DNA of 64,000 bases from Alphaproteobacteria bacterium (GCA_024743215.1 JANSWZ010000004.1:124001-188000), one strand, 5' to 3'; positions 33,678-43,614 are shown, counted from the stretch's first letter. Made by a program: numbers and translations. The notes: generated from the letters alone by a model not told the origin.

Positions 33678-34106
33678 TTAAACGAGAAGTCCTATTCTGG
33701 ATCTGCTGTATTCCACGATGTCAGCAAGTCCGGCAACCGTTTCCACGTTCCGAATGTCGGTGATGCTCATCCATCTGGCCTCTGCCGCGTCATCCCCGGC
33801 AACAAGGTCGCCAACTGTGTTTTCCGCCCTTATGCAGTTCAGTACGTAATGAAAGCCCTCTTCAATTATTTCTCTGATAAAGAATATGTTTTTCGGAGTG
33901 GCTTTCAGGTTGGTTTCTTCGCGCAGTTCTCGAATTGCAGCGGCGGCTATGGTTTCTCCTGCATCGACTTTGCCACCCGGCAATGCCCATAGGCCTTTGT
34001 TTGGTGCATTGGCACGGCGAACAAGCAATATTTTGTCATCCTGCCAAATGGCGACACAAACCGCCAAAACTGGATGTTGCACTGAAGGAGAAATTGTTGG
34101 CACCAT
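33678..34106 (-). CDS. Nudix hydrolase
   Basis: 142 residues. The Nudix box GGKVDAGETIAAAAIRELREET (about 44-65, in pieces) is complete except that the G before the last hydrophobic residue is Asn. This is a cytoplasmic nucleoside-diphosphate-linked hydrolase, with ADP-ribose or a damaged nucleotide as likely substrate. A hydrophobic opening HPVLAVCVAIWQDDKILLVRR is typical. Substrate cannot be fixed. It is divergent from the SRAP gene. Confidence 0.9.
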   Translation of the reverse strand: MVPTISPSVQHPVLAVCVAIWQDDKILLVRRANAPNKGLWALPGGKVDAGETIAAAAIRELREETNLKATPKNIFFIREIIEEGFHYVLNCIRAENTVGDLVAGDDAAEARWMSITDIRNVETVAGLADIVEYSRSRIGLLV

Positions 34107-34173
34107 GAAATCCGGTTTGAGTCGCTGAATGTCTATCAGTGTCTTAGTTTGTTTGCAGAAGGTCGCTTGTCAA

Positions 34174-34908
34174 TTGTGTGGTCGATTTACATTAACGCAC
34201 CCAACTGAAGCAGTCGCGGCACTTTTCAGGTATGAAAGCGAAGACAAGGCGGCAGAGGAATTCCCGCCACGATACAATATTGGCCCGACGCAGCCTATCG
34301 TAACGATCCGGCAGGAGATGTCGCGCCATGTCATGCGGCTTGTCCGCTGGGGGCTTGTGCCCGCTTGGGTCAAGGACCCCCAGCAATTCACTCTGCTGAT
34401 TAATGCCCGCGCGGAAACCGCGCGTGTGAAACCAAGTTTCAGGGGCTCCATGCGTCACCATCGGTGTTTGGTGCCGGCGACCGGCTACTACGAGTGGCGC
34501 CGGGAAGGAGGGCAAAAGCAACCCTTCTATATGCGTCCCAAAAATGGAGAATTGTTCGCAATGGCTGGGCTGTGGGCTGATTGGTCTGGTCCTGATGGCA
34601 ATCTCATCGATTCTGGAGCTTTACTCACGCAGCCTGCCAATGAGGCATTATCCGGCATTCACCACCGGATGCCAATTGTCCTGACACCGGATCTGTTTGA
34701 TGACTGGCTGAATGTCTCGCAGATAGATGCACCCGAAGCACACCGAATGCTGAAGCCCGTCCCCGACGACTTTTTTGAAGCGATTCCCGTCAGTTCTCGC
34801 GTCAACCACATCCGCAACGATGATGCCGATCTCATAAACAGAGCTGAAACAGACACCAATATTGAAGCGCCGCAAGCGACCAGTGATAAGCAGTTGGATC
34901 TGTTTTAG
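34174..34908 (+). CDS. SRAP-domain protein (YedK/HMCES family abasic-site cross-linker)
   Basis: Protects abasic sites in single-stranded DNA by forming a covalent bond through its N-terminal Cys2. 244 residues when started at the TTG at 34174, which gives MCGRFTL; the ATG at 34129 would bury the catalytic Cys at position 17 and is rejected. Other active-site residues are present: RYNIGPTQ (Asn), ATGYYEW (Glu) and IHHRMPIVL (His). A weak AGAAGG lies 10-11 bases upstream. The C-terminal tail is acidic. Confidence 0.9.
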   Translation: MCGRFTLTHPTEAVAALFRYESEDKAAEEFPPRYNIGPTQPIVTIRQEMSRHVMRLVRWGLVPAWVKDPQQFTLLINARAETARVKPSFRGSMRHHRCLVPATGYYEWRREGGQKQPFYMRPKNGELFAMAGLWADWSGPDGNLIDSGALLTQPANEALSGIHHRMPIVLTPDLFDDWLNVSQIDAPEAHRMLKPVPDDFFEAIPVSSRVNHIRNDDADLINRAETDTNIEAPQATSDKQLDLF

Positions 34909-35062
34909 GCATGGCAATTCGAGGATGATCAGCACTGGACGTACACCAAGCACTATGTCAGTTTTTGATCAGAATAATATCAGTCTGACGTGCAGAATCG
35001 AAACCACACACCATAAAGTGCAGTAGAGCAACACAACCAACTTTGGGGCAAAGGCGAGTTGA

Positions 35063-36457
35063 ATGGACCACTATGATCTGATTGTGATCGGAAGCGGCCC
35101 GGCAGGGCGGCGTGCTGCCATTCAGGCGGCGAAACTTGGAAAAGATGTTTTGGTGGTGGAGCGCGGGCGACGTGTTGGCGGCGTGTCCGTCCACACCGGC
35201 ACCATCCCTTCAAAAACCTTGCGCGAAACAGCCCTGAATCTTTCAGGCTGGCGGGAACGTGGCTTCTATGGACGATCGTATCGGGTCAAGCAGGATATTT
35301 CCGCAGATGATCTGCGCACCCGGCTTCACATCACACTGGGTCACGAAGTTGAAGTTCTGGAGCATCAGTTTGCCCGCAATCAGGTGACAACTCTGGCTGG
35401 AGAAGCGAAGTTTCAGGACGCCAAGACTGTCGAAGTGACTGGCGAGGAAGGCGAAGTTTTTCATTTTACCGCCGACTTTTTCCTGCTGGCTGTGGGGACA
35501 GTTCCTTTCAAGCCGGATTACGTTCCTTTTGACGGCGTATCGGTGTTCGACAGCGATAGCATTCTGGAACTTGGCAAGCTGCCACGTTCATTGGCTGTGA
35601 TCGGGGCTGGTGTCATCGGCATCGAATACGCCACCATTTTCAGCGCGCTGGATGTCAATGTCACGCTGATCGAACCACGTGATACGATGCTGGACTTTAT
35701 CGACAAGGAACTGGTCAGCGACTTCACCTATCAGCTCCGTGATAGAGGCGTGGTTCTGCGTATGGGCAATGCGGTTACAAAGGTTACGAAGCGCGATAAT
35801 GGTGGCTGCACCATAGAGCTGGAAGGTGGTCGGACCATTCGATCAGAGACTGTCTTGTTTGCGGCCGGGCGCATGGGTGCAACGCCCAATCTCAATCTTG
35901 AGTCGGTCGGGCTGGAATGTGATCACCGTGGACGCTTGAAGGTCAATCCCACAACGTTCCAGACGGAGGTCCCACATATCTATGCCGCAGGCGACGTCAT
36001 TGGTTTCCCCAGCCTTGCGTCCACATCGATGGAACAGGGCCGTATTGCCGCCTGTCATGCTCTTGAGGTGGAATCTCATGCGCCGCCTGAATTCTTTCCC
36101 TACGGTATCTATTCCGTTCCGGAAATTTCCACTGTGGGTTTGACCGAAGAAGAAGTGAAAGAGCGGGACATCCCTTATGAGGTGGGAATTGCCAGGTTCC
36201 GCGAGACATCCAGAGGGCACATTATGGGGTTGGATTCAGGTCTGCTGAAAATGATCTTCTCCCTCAAGACAAGGCGTTTGCTGGGTTGTCACATCGTTGG
36301 TGAGGGGGCGACAGAACTGATCCATATCGGTCAGGCGGTTCTCAATCTTCAAGGGACATTGGACTATTTTGTCGAGAACGCATTCAACTATCCAACCCTT
36401 GCTGAGGCTTACAAGATCGCCGCGCTGGATGCCTGGAACCGTATGCAGTCCGAATGA
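35063..36457 (+). CDS. sthA: Soluble pyridine nucleotide transhydrogenase (SthA-like)
   Basis: FAD flavoprotein that moves hydride between NADPH and NAD. 464 residues of the lipoamide-dehydrogenase fold: FAD motif GSGPAGRRAAIQAA (about 11-24), then GGVSVHTGTIPSKTLRE, where the redox disulfide CxxxxC of the family is replaced as expected for transhydrogenase, and an NAD motif IGAGVIGIEYA (about 175-185). The ATG is at 35063. The TRIC gene overlaps its stop by 4 bp. Confidence 0.93.
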   Translation: MDHYDLIVIGSGPAGRRAAIQAAKLGKDVLVVERGRRVGGVSVHTGTIPSKTLRETALNLSGWRERGFYGRSYRVKQDISADDLRTRLHITLGHEVEVLEHQFARNQVTTLAGEAKFQDAKTVEVTGEEGEVFHFTADFFLLAVGTVPFKPDYVPFDGVSVFDSDSILELGKLPRSLAVIGAGVIGIEYATIFSALDVNVTLIEPRDTMLDFIDKELVSDFTYQLRDRGVVLRMGNAVTKVTKRDNGGCTIELEGGRTIRSETVLFAAGRMGATPNLNLESVGLECDHRGRLKVNPTTFQTEVPHIYAAGDVIGFPSLASTSMEQGRIAACHALEVESHAPPEFFPYGIYSVPEISTVGLTEEEVKERDIPYEVGIARFRETSRGHIMGLDSGLLKMIFSLKTRRLLGCHIVGEGATELIHIGQAVLNLQGTLDYFVENAFNYPTLAEAYKIAALDAWNRMQSE

Positions 36458-37104
36458 TGGATCTAACCGTCGTCACGGATATTGATCTTCAGGCGGCGTT
36501 TGATCAGCTTGCCCTTATAGGTACGGCTGTGTTTGCGATCAGCGGCGCATTGCTGGGCCTGCGCAATCGTATGGACATTGTCGGTGTTTCATTTGTCGCC
36601 ACGGTTACCGGCGTTGGCGGCGGCACGCTGCGCGATTTGCTGCTGGGTGCAACACCCGTCAGTTGGGTGGAGCGACCCATTGAAATTGCCATCTGCATTA
36701 TCTGTGCAGTGGTGGTGAGTCTGTTCAATGCAAAAATGCTTGGCCGCCGTATGCAGTGGTTGCTTTATGCTGATGCCGCCGGACTGGCCCTGTTTTGTGT
36801 GCTCGGTGCCGCAAAGGCCGAAGAGGCTGGCGCGCACGCGATGGTGGCGATCCTCTTTGGGGCCATGAGTGCCAGTTTTGGCGGCCTGTTGCGTGATGTC
36901 ATCTGCAATGAAGCGCCGATTATCATGCGCAAGGAAATTTACATCACAGCAGCTCTGGCAGGCGCTGCTGTTTATGTTCTGCTGCCAGCCTCAATAGGCT
37001 TTGATATCCGCGCACTGGCTGGATTGTCGGTCGCGTTGGCGTTGCGCATACCGGCCATTCGCTATGGTTGGAACCTGCCATTTCCAAAATATGACGACGA
37101 ATAG
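36454..37104 (+). CDS. TRIC/UPF0126 membrane channel family
   Basis: 216 residues with seven predicted membrane helices. Two similar halves each carry the GGGTLRDLL type motif: GVGGGTLRDLLLG (about 52-64) and SFGGLLRDVIC (about 137-147). Bacterial TRIC proteins form trimeric cation channels; some family members affect glycine or other small-molecule movement, so the ion is not fixed here. ATG at 36454 overlaps sthA; it ends 3 bp from the facing oxidase gene. Confidence 0.9.
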   Translation: MMDLTVVTDIDLQAAFDQLALIGTAVFAISGALLGLRNRMDIVGVSFVATVTGVGGGTLRDLLLGATPVSWVERPIEIAICIICAVVVSLFNAKMLGRRMQWLLYADAAGLALFCVLGAAKAEEAGAHAMVAILFGAMSASFGGLLRDVICNEAPIIMRKEIYITAALAGAAVYVLLPASIGFDIRALAGLSVALALRIPAIRYGWNLPFPKYDDE

Positions 37105-37107
37105 TTG

Positions 37108-38508
37108 CTAGGGCAGCAAGGCGCCGGGATTGAACACGCCATCAGGATCGAGTGTACGTTTCATCTGACGCATCATATCCAGTTCCACGTCCGATTTGAT
37201 GTGGGGCATCAGCTTTGCTTTCAGTCGCCCAATGCCATGTTCAGCTGAAACCGAACCGCCATAGGCCGCGACAATATCGTGAACCACAGTGTTGACCCGA
37301 TCCCACTCAGCCAGAAAGGCATCCTTGTCGGCACCGATCGGCTGGCTGACATTGAAGTGAATATTGCCATCACCAAGATGCCCAAAAGGCACGGGGCGAC
37401 AATTTGTAATCGTGGCCTTCACGGCTTCGCTGGCTTCCAGAATGAAATCCGGCATTTTCGATACCGGAACAGAAACGTCATGCTTGATTGAACCGCCCTC
37501 AAATTTCTGGACTTCTGACATGGCATGCCGCAAGCGCCAGAAAGCATCCTGCTGTGTAAGGGAATTGGCAAGCACCGCATCATTGACATGGCCCGCGTCA
37601 AAAGCCATTTCGAACGCCTCGGCCATAAGTGCCTCAGCTTCGGCATCTGAGCGGCCACTGGAAATCTCAATTACGGCGTACCAAGGGTGCTCGCCCTCCA
37701 ACGGGTCACGTGCACCCTCAAGGTGGCGATATGTATACTCCATCCCGATCCGCGGAATGAGCTCAAAACCGGTGAGATTTGAGCCGGCCAATCCTTGTGC
37801 AATATTCAGTGTTGCAAGGGCGGCATGAGGAGACTCAAAGCCCATAAAGGCAACTTGTTTGCCTTTTGGTTTGGGGAAAAGTTTTAGCGTAGCGGCTGTT
37901 ACCAGACCCAAAGTGCCTTCCGCGCCGATGAATAATTGTTTCAGGTCGTAACCTGTGTTGTTCTTCCGCAAGGCACGCAGACCGTTCCAGATACGCCCGT
38001 CGGCCAGAACCACTTCAAGTCCCAACACCAGATCGCGCGTATTTCCATAGGCCAGAACACCGGTGCCGCCCGCATTGCTGGAGATATTGCCGCCAATCTG
38101 GCACGAGCCTTGTGAGCCTAGCGACAGTGGGAAAAACCGGTCTGCATCGGAAGCTGCCTGTTGAATGCGTTCCAGCACAACACCCGCTTCCACGGTGATT
38201 GAATTGCCCTGTGAATCGAGGGTTCGTATGGCGTTAAGTCTGTCTGTAGACAGAATAATGTGGTTTTTTTCATCGTCAGGCATTTGCCCGCCAACCAGCC
38301 CGGTATTGCCGCCTTGCGGGATGATTTTCAGGCCGTAAGAGACAGTCAGCTTCACAGCATCACTGACTTCTTGTGTTGTTGAGGGCCGAACAACCGCAAG
38401 TGCCTTACCCTGATAAAGGCCGCGCCATTCGCGCAAATAGGGTTGCATGTCATCTTGATTGCTCAGCACGGCATTGGCGCCAAGCACGTTTTTGAATTCT
38501 GAAAGCAT
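37108..38508 (-). CDS. FAD-linked oxidoreductase (D-2-hydroxyacid dehydrogenase/GlcD-like)
   Basis: 466 residues of the VAO/PCMH flavoprotein fold. The FAD-binding part reads IIPQGGNTGLVGGQ (about 75-88), then GGNISSNAGGTGVLAYGNTRDLVLGLEVV (in pieces, about 140-168). A C-terminal GHLGDGNIHFN and SAEHGIGRLK (about 430-440) are typical of D-2-hydroxyglutarate and D-lactate dehydrogenases. It probably oxidises a 2-hydroxy acid and passes electrons to quinone or ETF. Substrate not decided. Confidence 0.93.
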   Translation of the reverse strand: MLSEFKNVLGANAVLSNQDDMQPYLREWRGLYQGKALAVVRPSTTQEVSDAVKLTVSYGLKIIPQGGNTGLVGGQMPDDEKNHIILSTDRLNAIRTLDSQGNSITVEAGVVLERIQQAASDADRFFPLSLGSQGSCQIGGNISSNAGGTGVLAYGNTRDLVLGLEVVLADGRIWNGLRALRKNNTGYDLKQLFIGAEGTLGLVTAATLKLFPKPKGKQVAFMGFESPHAALATLNIAQGLAGSNLTGFELIPRIGMEYTYRHLEGARDPLEGEHPWYAVIEISSGRSDAEAEALMAEAFEMAFDAGHVNDAVLANSLTQQDAFWRLRHAMSEVQKFEGGSIKHDVSVPVSKMPDFILEASEAVKATITNCRPVPFGHLGDGNIHFNVSQPIGADKDAFLAEWDRVNTVVHDIVAAYGGSVSAEHGIGRLKAKLMPHIKSDVELDMMRQMKRTLDPDGVFNPGALLP

Positions 38509-38683
38509 GAAATTGGTTTCTCAAGGTCCGACTGAATGTTGCATCTGCTTGAAGCTGCTAAGCGCTTGTGGCATAAGCCGCCTCGATCCAGAGTCCGATC
38601 CCGGACCCTGAACACAGACCCCGACGCCACAGACTTTGCCCCACCCGGCGGCCTGCTTGCAAGAATAATCAAGGACGTTTTCA

Positions 38684-39517
38684 ATGGCTGACGAATTTGC
38701 CAATCTTACCGGTAACATCATGAAGGGCAAAAAAGGCCTCATCATGGGCCTTGCCAACAATCGCTCCATTGCCTGGGGAATTGCCAAAGCTTGTCATGAA
38801 CAGGGTGCGGATCTGGCCTTTACCTATCAGGGCGATGCACTGAAAAAGCGGGTTGAGCCATTGGTTGCCGAATTGGGCGGCCATGTTGCGGGTCATTGCG
38901 ATGTGACGGACACGGCCACGATCGACGCTGTCTTTGCCGATTTGGAACAACATTGGGGCAAGCTGGACTTCATCGTGCATGCCATCGCCTTTTCCGACAA
39001 GGAAGAACTGACCGGGCGTTATGTTGATACATCCGAAGCAAATTTTCAGAAGACCATGCTCATTTCTGTTTACTCGCTGACCGCAGTTACACAACGGGCA
39101 GAAAAGCTGATGACCGATGGCGGGTCAATTTTGACACTGACATATTTCGGCGCTGAAAAAGTTATGCCGCATTACAATGTCATGGGCGTTGCCAAAGCTG
39201 GACTGGAAGCGTCTGTGCGTTATCTGGCCGTAGACCTCGGCCCCAAGAAAATCCGCGTAAATGCACTATCTGCTGGCCCAATCAAGACATTGGCTGCGTC
39301 CGGTATTGGTGATTTCCGCTACATTCTGGACTGGAACGAAAACAATTCGCCCCTGCGCCAGACAGTGACAACGGATCAGGTTGGTCGCTCTGCGTTTTAT
39401 CTTTTGTCTGATCTCAGCTCTGGGGTTACCGGCGAGGTTCACCATGTGGATTCCGGATACCACGTCGTTGGCATGAAGGCCGTCGATGCGCCTGACATCG
39501 TTTTAGACAAAAAGTAG
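38684..39517 (+). CDS. fabI: Enoyl-[acyl-carrier-protein] reductase (NADH)
   Basis: Final reduction of each fatty-acid elongation cycle. 277 residues. The FabI form of the SDR fold is evident: GKKGLIMGLANNRSIAWGIA (about 15-34), catalytic Tyr in YNVMGVAKAGLEAS and the FabI YFGAEKVMPHY pattern (about 148-160). ATG at 38684. It starts the fabI-histidine phosphatase-aroC-ribB run seen in related genomes. Confidence 0.97.
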   Translation: MADEFANLTGNIMKGKKGLIMGLANNRSIAWGIAKACHEQGADLAFTYQGDALKKRVEPLVAELGGHVAGHCDVTDTATIDAVFADLEQHWGKLDFIVHAIAFSDKEELTGRYVDTSEANFQKTMLISVYSLTAVTQRAEKLMTDGGSILTLTYFGAEKVMPHYNVMGVAKAGLEASVRYLAVDLGPKKIRVNALSAGPIKTLAASGIGDFRYILDWNENNSPLRQTVTTDQVGRSAFYLLSDLSSGVTGEVHHVDSGYHVVGMKAVDAPDIVLDKK

Positions 39518-39524
39518 TTCTACA

Positions 39525-40103
39525 GTGAAACACACGATTTATTTTGTCCGCCATGGTCAGACGGACTGGAACCATGCTGGCCGCTTTCAGGGGCAGAAAG
39601 ACATCCCGCTCAATGATACGGGACGTGATCAGGCACGGCGCAACGGACGCGCTCTGAAGGACCATTTGCCGTCATTCGACTTGCCATTTCTGGCAAGCCC
39701 TATGCTGCGGACCAGTGAGACCATGGAATTGCTGCGCGGTGAAATGGGTTTGCCACCGACCGATTACGCCACCGATGACCGATTGAAGGAAATTGGCTTT
39801 GGCAGGTTTGAGGGTCTCACGGCAGCGGAGATTGACGAACAGCATGCGGATCTGGAATCCGAGCGGAGACGTGATAAATTCCATTTTGCTCCCCCTGAAG
39901 GCGAAAGCTACGCAATGCTGACAGAGCGTGTGCGCGGTGTTATCGAGGCGATCGACAGGGATATCGTGATTGTGTCCCACGGCGGCGTCAGCCGTGCCGT
40001 GCGCGGTATATTGCAAAATCTCTCGGGCGACGAAGTTCTGGCTCTGCCAACCCCGCAGGATCAGGTGATGAAGCTTGTCGATGGGCGGGTCCTGCTGGTC
40101 TAG
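39525..40103 (+). CDS. Histidine phosphatase (phosphoglycerate mutase-like)
   Basis: 192 residues. The catalytic phosphohistidine motif is VRHGQTDWN (about 8-16), with a second His in IVSHGGVSRAVRG (about 152-164) and the SPMLRTSETME pair (about 58-68). This is the cofactor-dependent histidine phosphatase branch; substrate undetermined, possibly a sugar phosphate or cobalamin-like compound. GTG start at 39525, 7 bp after fabI, so probably co-transcribed. Confidence 0.9.
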   Translation: MKHTIYFVRHGQTDWNHAGRFQGQKDIPLNDTGRDQARRNGRALKDHLPSFDLPFLASPMLRTSETMELLRGEMGLPPTDYATDDRLKEIGFGRFEGLTAAEIDEQHADLESERRRDKFHFAPPEGESYAMLTERVRGVIEAIDRDIVIVSHGGVSRAVRGILQNLSGDEVLALPTPQDQVMKLVDGRVLLV

Positions 40104-40144
40104 AGCGTTGGGTCAATTCCAACCTTGTGTTTGACCCAAACGCT
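40104..40144. repeat. Imperfect palindrome (possible Hyphomicrobiales intergenic repeat unit)
   Basis: AGCGTT-GGGTCAA pairs with TTGACCCAAACGCT over 13 bp with one bulged base and a 14-base loop, beginning right after the TAG at 40101. No U-run follows, so it is not a standard terminator. Only one copy is seen here. The architecture resembles palindromic intergenic units common in this order. Confidence 0.5.
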
Positions 40145-40189
40145 GCACTGACTTAAACACCGGTCAACAGCAATTAGTGGCGTATTTTC

Positions 40190-41278
40190 ATGTCTCACAA
40201 CAGTTTTGGCCATCTCTTCCGCGTCACCACATGGGGCGAAAGCCACGGCCCGGCATTGGGCTGCGTGGTGGATGGATGTCCACCTCGGCTACCGATTTCC
40301 GAAGAAATGATCCAGCAATGGATGGAAAAGCGCCGTCCCGGTCAATCACGCTTCACCACACAGCGCAAAGAACCGGATCAGGTGCGCATTCTGTCCGGAG
40401 TTTTTCCGGACGAGGAAACCGGCACATTGCTGACAACCGGCACGCCGATCTCCCTGATGATTGAGAATGTAGATCAGCGCTCAAAAGATTATTCTGAAAT
40501 CAAGGAACGCTATCGTCCCGGTCATGCTGATTTCACCTATGATTCCAAATATGGCATCCGCGACTATCGCGGCGGTGGGCGTTCATCAGCACGCGAGACA
40601 GCTGCGCGCGTAGCGGCAGGGGCTGTCGCCCGTCAGGTCATCAACCCAATGCGTGTGCGCGGCGCTCTGGTGCAAATCGGGGACATTGCTGTCGATCGTG
40701 ATCGCTGGGATTGGGATGAAGTCGACAACAATCCGTTTTTTTGTCCTGATCCCGTGATTGCCAAGGAATGGGAAGCCTATCTGGATGGAATTCGCAAGTC
40801 GGGTTCCAGTGTCGGTGCCATCATCGAAGTGGTCGCGGATCAGGTGCCGGTTGGCCTTGGCGCACCGGTCTACGGCAAGCTGGATCAGGATATTGCTTCT
40901 GCCTTCATGTCGATCAACGCGGTAAAGGGTGTGGAAATTGGCAATGGCTTTGAGGCCGCCCGTTTGAGTGGCGAGGACAATGCTGACGAAATGCGCATGG
41001 GTGACGATGGCAAGCCGGTCTTTTTGTCGAACAAGGCAGGCGGCATTCTGGGTGGCATTTCCTCCGGCGAGCCCGTTGTTGCGCGCTTTGCGGTGAAACC
41101 GACCTCTTCCATTTTGACGACGCGCAAAAGTGTGACCCGAAGTGGTGAGGACGTTGATGTGCGCACCAAGGGGCGGCATGATCCTTGTGTTGGGATCCGG
41201 GCTGTGCCGATTGGCGAGGCCATGATGGCCTGTGTTCTGGCCGACCACCTTCTGCGTCACCGTGGACAGAATGGCTGA
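40190..41278 (+). CDS. aroC: Chorismate synthase
   Basis: Converts EPSP to chorismate using reduced FMN. 362 residues. Signatures: [21 protein letters not shown] (about 15-35), [29 protein letters not shown] (in pieces, about 107-135), and [20 protein letters not shown] near the end. ATG at 40190. Its stop overlaps the ribB start by 8 bp. Confidence 0.97.
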   Translation: MSHNSFGHLFRVTTWGESHGPALGCVVDGCPPRLPISEEMIQQWMEKRRPGQSRFTTQRKEPDQVRILSGVFPDEETGTLLTTGTPISLMIENVDQRSKDYSEIKERYRPGHADFTYDSKYGIRDYRGGGRSSARETAARVAAGAVARQVINPMRVRGALVQIGDIAVDRDRWDWDEVDNNPFFCPDPVIAKEWEAYLDGIRKSGSSVGAIIEVVADQVPVGLGAPVYGKLDQDIASAFMSINAVKGVEIGNGFEAARLSGEDNADEMRMGDDGKPVFLSNKAGGILGGISSGEPVVARFAVKPTSSILTTRKSVTRSGEDVDVRTKGRHDPCVGIRAVPIGEAMMACVLADHLLRHRGQNG

Positions 41279-42404
41279 CATCATGACAGATTCAAACCTG
41301 CGCGTTCGGCAGGCCATTGAGGCTTTCAAAGCCGGCGAAATGGTTGTGGTAACCGATGATGATGATCGCGAAAACGAAGGCGATCTGATTGTGGCGGCCG
41401 TGCATTGTACGCCGGAACACATGGCGTTCATTGTGCGTTACACCAGCGGCATTGTTTGTGCACCGCTGAGCCGTTCGCAAGCCGAGCGTCTCCAGTTGCA
41501 GCCGATGGTCGCGAACAATGACGCGCCACACAGCACCGCATTTACAGTGTCGGTTGATTACCGCCACGATACGACCACCGGCATTTCGGCGGCAGAACGG
41601 TGCTCGACAGTTCGCGCACTGGCCAATCCGAATGTCGGCGCAGTCGATTTTGTGCGCCCTGGTCATATTTTTCCTTTGGTTGCCAAGGAAGGCGGTGTTC
41701 TGACCCGGTCTGGTCACACAGAAGCCGCCGTGGATTTGTGTCAGCTTGCTGACTTGCCGCCAGTGGGGGTTATCTCCGAACTGGTCAATGATGATGGCAC
41801 CGTAAAGCGTGGCGCTGCCGTTGCGGAATTTGCCAAAGAGCACGGTCTTAAATCAATTTCCGTGGCCGATCTGATTACCTTTCGCCAACGCCGGGATAAG
41901 CTGGTGGAGCGCGTGGGTGAACGTCACATTCAGACAAGCTTTGGCGAAGCACGCGCCATTTCCTACCGCACACCATTTGATCCCATGCAACATCTGGCAC
42001 TCGTCTTTGGTAACATCCATGACGGCGCGCCGGTGCCGGTGCGTCTTCATATGGAAGACATTCTGGGTGATGTTTTCGGGGCCAATTCAACCCTTGAGAC
42101 GGGCGCAGCCTCAATCGCTGAAGAAGGCAGGGGCATCATTGTATATCTGCGTGAAGGCGGTGCAGGCGTGACGTCGGATTCAGACCGCGGGCTTCGTGGC
42201 CCCACGCTTTCTCCGGATGAAGAGGAAGCCCACGGGTCGACCCAAAGCCGCGAAGAGGCCTGGCGTGAGATTGGCCTGGGCGCGCAGATATTGCGTGATC
42301 TGGACGTGTCCAGGATTCGACTGCTGGCGTCCCGAAAACGCCACTATGTGGGCCTCAAGGGATTTGGAATTACGATCTCAGAGACCGACATTCTCGACGT
42401 CTGA
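41271..42404 (+). CDS. ribB: 3,4-dihydroxy-2-butanone-4-phosphate synthase with degenerate GTP-cyclohydrolase-II-like domain
   Basis: RibB makes the four-carbon unit of riboflavin. 377 residues from the ATG at 41271; an ATG at 41283 is close and alternative. The N-terminal domain is intact: [11 protein letters not shown] (about 22-32) and [12 protein letters not shown] (about 142-153). The C-terminal half has the GCH-II fold pattern ([13 protein letters not shown]) but the Cys zinc ligands of active enzymes are replaced (MED for SEC, TLETG for RCDCG), so this half is probably inactive or structural. It overlaps the aroC stop. Confidence 0.93.
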   Translation: MADIMTDSNLRVRQAIEAFKAGEMVVVTDDDDRENEGDLIVAAVHCTPEHMAFIVRYTSGIVCAPLSRSQAERLQLQPMVANNDAPHSTAFTVSVDYRHDTTTGISAAERCSTVRALANPNVGAVDFVRPGHIFPLVAKEGGVLTRSGHTEAAVDLCQLADLPPVGVISELVNDDGTVKRGAAVAEFAKEHGLKSISVADLITFRQRRDKLVERVGERHIQTSFGEARAISYRTPFDPMQHLALVFGNIHDGAPVPVRLHMEDILGDVFGANSTLETGAASIAEEGRGIIVYLREGGAGVTSDSDRGLRGPTLSPDEEEAHGSTQSREEAWREIGLGAQILRDLDVSRIRLLASRKRHYVGLKGFGITISETDILDV

Positions 42405-43586
42405 CGCGGCCACAGGACGCACCACAAAGCGCGTCAGGATAAAGGCAATGATCGAGCAGATGGAAATTGCAATCACCATGGGTGTTGCAGTTCCATCAAA
42501 AAATGGCCCGGCCACCATCACAGCCACACCACCTGCCACCATCTGCAGGGTGCCTCCTAGTGAGGACGCCAGTCCGGCGATTTCACCATGCTCTTCAAGC
42601 GCCATAACCATGGTCGTCGGGAACACCAGCCCGAGACACGCATTTGCCAAAAACAGCAGTCCGATAATGACAGGCAGTGTTCCCAAGCCCGCAAGGGTCA
42701 GGACCAGCAGAAGCAGCGAGAAAAGCATAAATCCGGTCACTGCTCCTGAAACTGTGCGGATCATGCCAAACCGTTCGCCAAAGGGGGCTGCCAATTGGGA
42801 CGCTGCAAAAAATCCAACCGCGTTCGCCGCAAAAGCCAGGCTGAACTGAACAGGACTCATGCCGAACTGGCCGGTATAGACGAACGAGGCGCTGGCAATG
42901 AACACAAAGAAACTGGCAAGCCCAAAGCCACCGATGAGTGTCAGCATCATGAAGCCACGGTCCAGAAGTAGCGTTTTGGTGCCCTTTGCAAGATTTTTCA
43001 AATTCACCGGCACACGGTGTTCCTTTGCCAGTGTTTCCGGTTGCAGGAATGCGGTCATCAAAAGGCTGAGAACCGCCGCGCCGCAAAGTATCGCAAATAT
43101 GGTGCGCCAATTGCCGATATGAATCACGCCGCTGCCAGCCAGTGGCGCAAGCATGGGCGATATGCTGATGACCAGCATGATCAGCGCCATCAAGCGGGTC
43201 GCTTCCGCGCCAGTATGCAGATCTCGGATGATGGCGCGCGGTATCACCATGACAACAGCAGCACCCAAGCCCTGCACAAATCGAAACGCTATCAGCGTCT
43301 CAATCGATGGGGCAAACGTACAGCCGAGAGAGCCGATTATGAAAATGGAAAGCCCGATATAAAGCGGTGGTTTGCGCCCGATCTGGTCGGCCAGGGGGCC
43401 ATAAACCAGTTGCGCCAGACCAAAGGCGATAAAATAGGCTGTCAGCGTCATTTGAGCGCCAGCAATAGTGCTGCCAAGATCTGCCGCAACATTTGGCAAT
43501 GCGGGCAGATACATGTCGATCGCAAACGGCCCTACTGCTGAAAGGAGGCCAAGAATTGCTGCTGAACGAAAGAGTCCGCTGGACAT
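42378..43586 (-). CDS. Bcr/CflA-type MFS multidrug efflux transporter
   Basis: 402 residues from the ATG at 43586; a TTG 10 codons upstream is weaker. Twelve membrane helices. The family opening GPFAIDMYLPALP (about 20-32) and the motif A GPLADQIGRKPPLYIGL (about 62-78) define the Bcr/CflA group of drug or bicyclomycin exporters. Its 3' end overlaps the ribB 3' end by 27 bp on the opposite strand. The drug cannot be predicted. A facing terminator lies just upstream. Confidence 0.9.
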   Translation of the reverse strand: MSSGLFRSAAILGLLSAVGPFAIDMYLPALPNVAADLGSTIAGAQMTLTAYFIAFGLAQLVYGPLADQIGRKPPLYIGLSIFIIGSLGCTFAPSIETLIAFRFVQGLGAAVVMVIPRAIIRDLHTGAEATRLMALIMLVISISPMLAPLAGSGVIHIGNWRTIFAILCGAAVLSLLMTAFLQPETLAKEHRVPVNLKNLAKGTKTLLLDRGFMMLTLIGGFGLASFFVFIASASFVYTGQFGMSPVQFSLAFAANAVGFFAASQLAAPFGERFGMIRTVSGAVTGFMLFSLLLLVLTLAGLGTLPVIIGLLFLANACLGLVFPTTMVMALEEHGEIAGLASSLGGTLQMVAGGVAVMVAGPFFDGTATPMVIAISICSIIAFILTRFVVRPVAASDVENVGL

Positions 43587-43614
43587 GGCTAAAGCCTTTT
43601 TCAAAGTCGGAAAC

